Of a DNA stretch of 64,000 bases, positions 57,565-64,000 are shown in pieces. Both the position numbers and the translations under genes were made by a program. The notes beneath the pieces were generated by a model. It ran no database searches. It was not told where the DNA came from and saw only the letters and a list, made by a program, of their open reading frames with translations. Numbering within the stretch: the stretch's first letter is position 1; each line of letters begins with the position of its first letter. This DNA is from Catenulispora acidiphila DSM 44928. GTDB taxonomy: Bacteria > Actinomycetota > Actinomycetes > Streptomycetales > Catenulisporaceae. The DNA lies in the NCBI RefSeq assembly GCF_000024025.1, contig NC_013131.1, positions 6,820,001 to 6,884,000 on the forward strand, given 5' to 3'.

Positions 57565-59020
57565 CGTGGATGTCGCTGGTCGAGGACGCCACGATCGTGT
57601 CCAGCAGCCCGGGCACGATCACGTGCACCGCGTTGACCGTCAGCGCGTGGTCGCCGCCGGAGCCGGTGGCGATCTGCTCGTTCAGGATCAGCTTGATCCC
57701 CAGCACGTTCACCGTGGTGTTCGGTCCCGGGGTGATGCTGACCGGGACGGCGATCCCGCCCACCGTGATGGAGGCGACGGTCGCGCCGCCGGCGCCGCCC
57801 GCGCAGACCATGTGCGAGGTGGAGGTCACCGCGCCGATCTGGATCGCCGGCAGACCGAGCAGGCCGATGCCGACGCGCTGCACCGAGGCGTTGGCGGTGG
57901 AGGAGTCCGGGTTCACCGCGGTGGAGACGTTGGCGCACAGCGTGCCGGCGTTGATCAGGCCGCTGAGGGTCACCACGCACGGCGGCGAGCTGGCCGTGGC
58001 GACGGTCGTGGCCACCGGTCCGGCCTCGGGTGTCGGCGCGATGCCGACCAGGCCGGAGGATTTCAGGCCGAAGGCGTGGCCGGTCAACAGGATCTGCCAG
58101 ATCACCTGGACAGTGTTGGAGGTGACCGTGCCGGCCGGGTTCGCCGTGGAGGCCTGGAGGGTGTCGGTCCCCGCTGCCGTGCCGGTGTAGGTCAGCGTCG
58201 CGTTGCCCGAGGCGTCGGTGGAGACTGCTTTGGTCAGGCCGGCGTTCGGGCCGCTGAGCACGGCGAAGGTGATCGGCGCGCCCTGCAGCGGGTCGCCGCA
58301 GCTGTTGACGTAGTTGGCGGTGACAGAGGCCTGCGATCCGACCGCGCGGTCCTGCTGCGGCGGCGCCAGCGACAGCACCGATCCCGGGCAGGAGACGCTG
58401 CCGACCGGTGCCCACTGCTGGGACTCGTTGCCCATGCCGCAGCTGGCGCCGTCGACGCCGCCGGTGTTCAGGATCTTGCCGGTGTCGTTGAACGTGCTGA
58501 CCACGCCGTCGATGGAGACCGTGACGAGCGGGACCACGCCGGACTGGTCGCAGTGCCCGGACCAGTCGGCGCCGTTCGGCCCGATGTCGGAGGTGTCGAA
58601 GGAGCCGTCGGAGGTGCAGCCGGCGCTGAAGGAGTTGATCGTCTGGGTGATGATGTACTGCCCGTTCGGACCGAGCGGGACGTTGTGCCGCCAGATGTCG
58701 TACACGCAGGTGCCGAAGCTCACCTTGACGTAGTCGACGCTGACGTTGACCCCGGTGTTGTTGATCAGCCGCACCGCGCCGGCGTCGAAGGTGCACCCGC
58801 CGGTGCAGCCGCCGTAGGTGACATCCGGCGCGCCCTCCCACGGCGTCGGGAAGTTGTTGGGATTCGCGCGCAGGTTGTCGGCGTAGCCGACCTGCACGGC
58901 GACGTTCGCCGCGGCGTGCGCCCGGCCCGCGGGTCCGACGACGACCGCGGCGCAGGCGAGCGCCAGCATTCCGAGGAACGCCAGGGCTCTTCGCAAGCCG
59001 GTCGTGGTTGCTGACATCAT
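57554..59020 (-). CDS. Secreted choice-of-anchor-P protein with Ig-like domain
   Basis: A 488-aa exported protein. The signal peptide (ALAFLGMLALACAAVVVGPAGRAHA) is followed by a Cys-containing beta-rich domain (residues about 40-215, with GGCTGGCTFDAGAVRLINNTGVNVSVDYVKV). A bacterial Ig-like (Big_1) domain covers about 225-315 (APPQQDRAVGSQASVTANYVNSCGDPLQGAPITFAVLSGPNAGLT). The C-terminal about 165 residues (HAFGLKSSGLVGIAPTPEAGP to the end) fit the choice-of-anchor P family. It ends IHGCV, so there is no LPxTG sorting motif. Surface or matrix role is inferred. ATG 59020 is used; 59017 is also possible. Confidence 0.85.
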   Translation of the reverse strand: MMSATTTGLRRALAFLGMLALACAAVVVGPAGRAHAAANVAVQVGYADNLRANPNNFPTPWEGAPDVTYGGCTGGCTFDAGAVRLINNTGVNVSVDYVKVSFGTCVYDIWRHNVPLGPNGQYIITQTINSFSAGCTSDGSFDTSDIGPNGADWSGHCDQSGVVPLVTVSIDGVVSTFNDTGKILNTGGVDGASCGMGNESQQWAPVGSVSCPGSVLSLAPPQQDRAVGSQASVTANYVNSCGDPLQGAPITFAVLSGPNAGLTKAVSTDASGNATLTYTGTAAGTDTLQASTANPAGTVTSNTVQVIWQILLTGHAFGLKSSGLVGIAPTPEAGPVATTVATASSPPCVVTLSGLINAGTLCANVSTAVNPDSSTANASVQRVGIGLLGLPAIQIGAVTSTSHMVCAGGAGGATVASITVGGIAVPVSITPGPNTTVNVLGIKLILNEQIATGSGGDHALTVNAVHVIVPGLLDTIVASSTSDIHGCV

Positions 59021-59245
59021 CCACCCCTTCTTCCACCCGATAAGGACTCCCGCGCGGACGCCTGCCCCACTAAGACCCCTAATACGGACGTGGCAGCCGC
59101 GCGCCGGTGAACCTATACGAGCTCTGATTCACCGTCGCTCGGGCGCGGGCCGGGCGTTGCCTGGCGCGGCGATTCGCCGTCCGCCACACTCATGCCGCAT
59201 ACCGCGCCGACCGGCGGCGACCGGCGGATGAATCAGAGAACTGAT

Positions 59246-60007
59246 TCAGTGCGCGGACGGTGTCAGCACCTGTTCGGACAGCCCGAGCCGCGCGGCGAGG
59301 ATCTCGCGTCCGGCCGGCGTCACCAACACCGCGCGCGTGGTCCCGACGCGCTTGATCCAGCCCTTGTCCAGAGCGTGGCCGCACAGCGCCGCGCCGACGG
59401 CGCCGGCCAGATGCGGGCGGCGTTCGGTCCAGTCCAGGCAGGGGCGCAGCGCCGGGCGCTTGGCGGCGGTCGGGACCTCGATCCCGAGTTCGGCCAGCCA
59501 GCGCGCGCCGTCCGGGGTCAGGCTCAGACCGTGCTCCCAGTCGACCAGCTCGCGCTCGGTCATCGCGTCCGCGATCGCCACGCCGACGCGCCCGGCGAGG
59601 TGGTCGTAGCAGGTGCGGGCGTGGGCCAGCGCGCGCCGGCGGCTGTCGGCGGACAGCGTGCGCGGCGGCGGTGCGGAACGGACCGGGGCGGCGGCGGCCA
59701 GGGTCTCGATCAGTTCGGCGATCTGCTGGTCGGCGAGGCGGACGTAGCGGTGCCGGCCTTGGCGTTCCTCGGCGAGCAGGCCGCCGGCGACCATCGCGTT
59801 CAGGTGCTCGGTGGCGGTGGACGCCGCGACGCCGGCGTGCCGCGCCAGTTCGGTCGGGGTCCAGGCGCGGCCGTCGAGCAGGGCCAGGCAGAACGTGGCG
59901 CGGGTGCCGTCGGCCAGCAGGCGGGCGATGGCGGCCAGGTCGGCGCCGGCCAGCAGGGGGTTCGCGGGGCTCGCCGCGTCAGTGGTGACAGGGCCGGTAG
60001 TGCTCAT
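59246..60007 (-). CDS. ArsR-type winged-helix regulator
   Basis: A 253-aa regulator. The winged helix-turn-helix occupies about residues 25-95: IARLLADGTRATFCLALLDGRAWTPTELARHAGVAASTATEHLNAMVAGGLLAEERQGRHRYVRLADQQIAELIETL. The C-terminal about 150 residues form a helical domain with a KRPALRPCLDWTERRPHLAGAVGAALCGHAL motif seen in a Streptomyces subgroup of ArsR-like proteins; no cysteine pair for metal binding is obvious. It diverges from a flavin reductase gene over 65 bp and may control it. Confidence 0.88.
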   Translation of the reverse strand: MSTTGPVTTDAASPANPLLAGADLAAIARLLADGTRATFCLALLDGRAWTPTELARHAGVAASTATEHLNAMVAGGLLAEERQGRHRYVRLADQQIAELIETLAAAAPVRSAPPPRTLSADSRRRALAHARTCYDHLAGRVGVAIADAMTERELVDWEHGLSLTPDGARWLAELGIEVPTAAKRPALRPCLDWTERRPHLAGAVGAALCGHALDKGWIKRVGTTRAVLVTPAGREILAARLGLSEQVLTPSAH

Positions 60008-60072
60008 ACCAGCGATTATCGTCCGGCCACCGTTCGGCGGCGGCCGAAACGTCCGCTGCTTACCGTCGGCTC

Positions 60073-60786
60073 ATGAGCACCACGACCAGCACGAGCACCA
60101 CGCCGAGCACGACCGGCACCGATCGGGCCGATCGGGCCGACCGGGACAACCGGGCCGACCACGTCGCGATCGAGCCGTCGATCCTCTACTTCGGCACCCC
60201 GGTGGTGCTGCTGTCCACCGAGAACGACGACGGCTCGGCCAACCTGGCGCCGATCTCCTCGGCCTGGGCCCTCGGGTCCACGATCGTCCTGGGCCTCGGC
60301 GCTGAGGGGCAGACCGCGTACAACCTCGCGCGCCGCCCGCAGATCGTGATCAACGTCCCCGGACCGCATCTGTGGCGCCGGATCGAGAGCCTGGCGGGGG
60401 TGACCGGACGGTTCCCGGTCCCGGAGAGCAAACCGGCGGGGATGCGGTACGAGCCTGACAAGTTCGGTGTATCAGGGTTCACATCCCAGGAGTCGGAGGT
60501 TGTCATCCCGCCGCGGGTCGCCGAGTGCGGGCTGCAGTTCGAAGCCGCTGTGGCGCGGGCGCTGCCGGACGTCACCGAGGACTTCCTCATCGTCGAGGCG
60601 CACGTGCTCAAGGTGCACGCCGATCCGGCGATCGTGATCCCGGGCACGAACCACGTGGAGCCGGCGGCGTGGAGCCCGCTGATCTACAACTTCCGCCACT
60701 ACTTCGGGCTCGGCGGCGAACTCGGGCACACCTGGCGCAGCCAGACCCCGCGCGGCGCCGCATCTCAGGACTCGCATACCCGTTAG
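60073..60786 (+). CDS. Flavin reductase-like FMN-binding split-barrel protein
   Basis: A 237-aa protein of the flavin reductase family. After a Thr/Arg/Asp-rich arm of about 30 residues, the split barrel begins with EPSILYFGTPVVLLSTENDDGSANLAPISSAWALGSTIVLGL (FMN-binding TENxDGSxNLAPxSS), followed by HLWRRIESLAG and a dimer-swap strand GLQFEAAVARALP. Such proteins reduce flavins for partner oxygenases or act as oxidoreductases; specific partner unknown. ATG 60073. Divergent from an ArsR-type gene that could regulate it. Confidence 0.88.
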   Translation: MSTTTSTSTTPSTTGTDRADRADRDNRADHVAIEPSILYFGTPVVLLSTENDDGSANLAPISSAWALGSTIVLGLGAEGQTAYNLARRPQIVINVPGPHLWRRIESLAGVTGRFPVPESKPAGMRYEPDKFGVSGFTSQESEVVIPPRVAECGLQFEAAVARALPDVTEDFLIVEAHVLKVHADPAIVIPGTNHVEPAAWSPLIYNFRHYFGLGGELGHTWRSQTPRGAASQDSHTR

Positions 60787-60827
60787 TAGCGATCTACCTG
60801 GGGTTTTTGATCTGACGTTCCGTTATA

Positions 60828-60841
60828 TTACTTGTCAGTAA
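60828..60841. promoter_or_regulatory. Inverted repeat upstream of the cholesterol oxidase operon
   Basis: TTACT-TGTC-AGTAA, 5-bp arms with a 4-bp spacer, in an AT-rich stretch 70-83 bp before the cholesterol oxidase start. It may overlap the promoter. Confidence 0.4.
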
Positions 60842-60868
60842 GTGCGTGACTTCTCACGCGGGCGGTAG

Positions 60869-63634
<2,766 letters not shown>

Positions 63635-63638
<4 letters not shown>

Positions 63639-64000
63639 TCATCGACCTGCCGGAGGGCAAGGAACCCATCGGCTACGTGTGGGGCGAGATGGTGCCCGGC
63701 ATCGGTCCCGCCGCCGCCGCGTTCTCGATGGCGGTCTACGACCGCACCACCCTGGGCCTGCGCGAATTCGAGGCGGCACGCCTGCGCGTCGCCCAGATCA
63801 ACGGCTGCCTGTTCTGCCTGGACTGGCGCACCGAGCGCGACGGAACGAAAGTCGAGGACGGATTCGACGCGGCGGTCGCCGAGTGGCGCACCGTCGACGG
63901 CTTCGACGAGCGGACCCGGCTGGCAGCGGAGTACGCCGAACGCTACTGCCTGGACCACCACAACCTGGACGAGGAGTTCTGGACCCGGATGCTGGCCGTG
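63635..64000 (+). CDS. Carboxymuconolactone decarboxylase (CMD)-family protein, partial
   Basis: The start is GTG at 63635, overlapping the previous stop (GTGA); 122 residues are in view and the gene continues past the window. The sequence begins VIIDLPEGKEPIGYVWGEMVPGIGP and has the AhpD-like CxxC in RVAQINGCLFCLDWRTERDG, followed by a helical stretch (DERTRLAAEYAERYCLDHHN). CMD/AhpD-type proteins act as peroxidase partners or decarboxylases. Its operon with cholesterol oxidase, an H2O2-forming enzyme, makes an antioxidant or steroid-related role plausible, which is inference. Confidence 0.87.

Overview
This 64-kb window is chromosomal DNA of a very GC-rich filamentous-type actinobacterium. 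The gene set points that way: two LLM-class (F420-type) oxidoreductases, a family 2B encapsulin, an eukaryotic-like Ser/Thr kinase with an extracellular domain, an Rpf-like muralytic enzyme with LysM, a Streptomyces-type cholesterol oxidase, and a ROK regulator next to xylFGH as in Streptomyces. A Catenulispora/Streptomyces-like mycelial actinomycete is my inference; no rRNA or tRNA gene is present to prove it. No phage, insertion sequence, CRISPR array or integrase was seen, so this looks like ordinary chromosome with some accessory loci.

Layout. 1-4.6 kb: the end of a membrane glycosyltransferase, then a T-box leader with an apparent Asp (GAC) specifier ahead of a compact archaeal-type aspartyl-tRNA synthetase, a 70-74 bp tandem repeat, and a secondary Xaa-Pro aminopeptidase. 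4.66-10.74 kb: a six-gene minus-strand operon that reads as hydroxyproline/proline catabolism (three-subunit FAD/2Fe-2S dehydrogenase, DapA-like deaminase, proline racemase-type epimerase, GntR regulator). 10.9-13.5 kb: divergently, a family 2B encapsulin shell gene translationally coupled to a polyprenyl diphosphate synthase that has a long disordered N-terminus, the layout expected of shell plus cargo. 13.9-24.7 kb: DUF4239 membrane protein, amino-acid permease, unknown protein, IPP isomerase, Pol I-like polymerase, SDR, EamA exporter, secreted gamma-glutamyltransferase, EcsC-like protein. 24.8-32.9 kb: LysE-type exporter with its LysR regulator, a TetR/FMN-reductase pair with a clear operator, and a second TetR followed by a heterodimeric ABC exporter.

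33-43.2 kb: secreted lipase, HIT protein, LacI regulator divergent from a GH92 alpha-mannosidase with ricin-type lectin domain (palindromes in between), LLM oxidoreductase, Ser/Thr kinase, acyl-CoA synthetase. 43.3-49.3 kb: LysR regulator, then xylF-xylG-xylH-ROK (xylose uptake). 49.9-59 kb: a YkgJ-like/pentapeptide fusion protein, LLM oxidoreductase, aminotransferase, a broken P-loop gene, Rpf-LysM, phosphoesterase (phospholipase C family), deoxyribosyltransferase-like protein, lipoprotein, Ig-like secreted protein. 59.2-64 kb: ArsR-type regulator divergent from a flavin reductase, then cholesterol oxidase in a tight operon with a dihydrodipicolinate-reductase-like gene and a CMD-family protein cut by the window edge; a KstR-like palindrome precedes the operon.

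The observations I consider most worth following are the Asp T-box, the encapsulin/prenyl-synthase pair, the repeat-expanded linker in the dehydrogenase subunit, and a recurrent pattern in which short tandem duplications overlap the stop codons of at least seven minus-strand genes.
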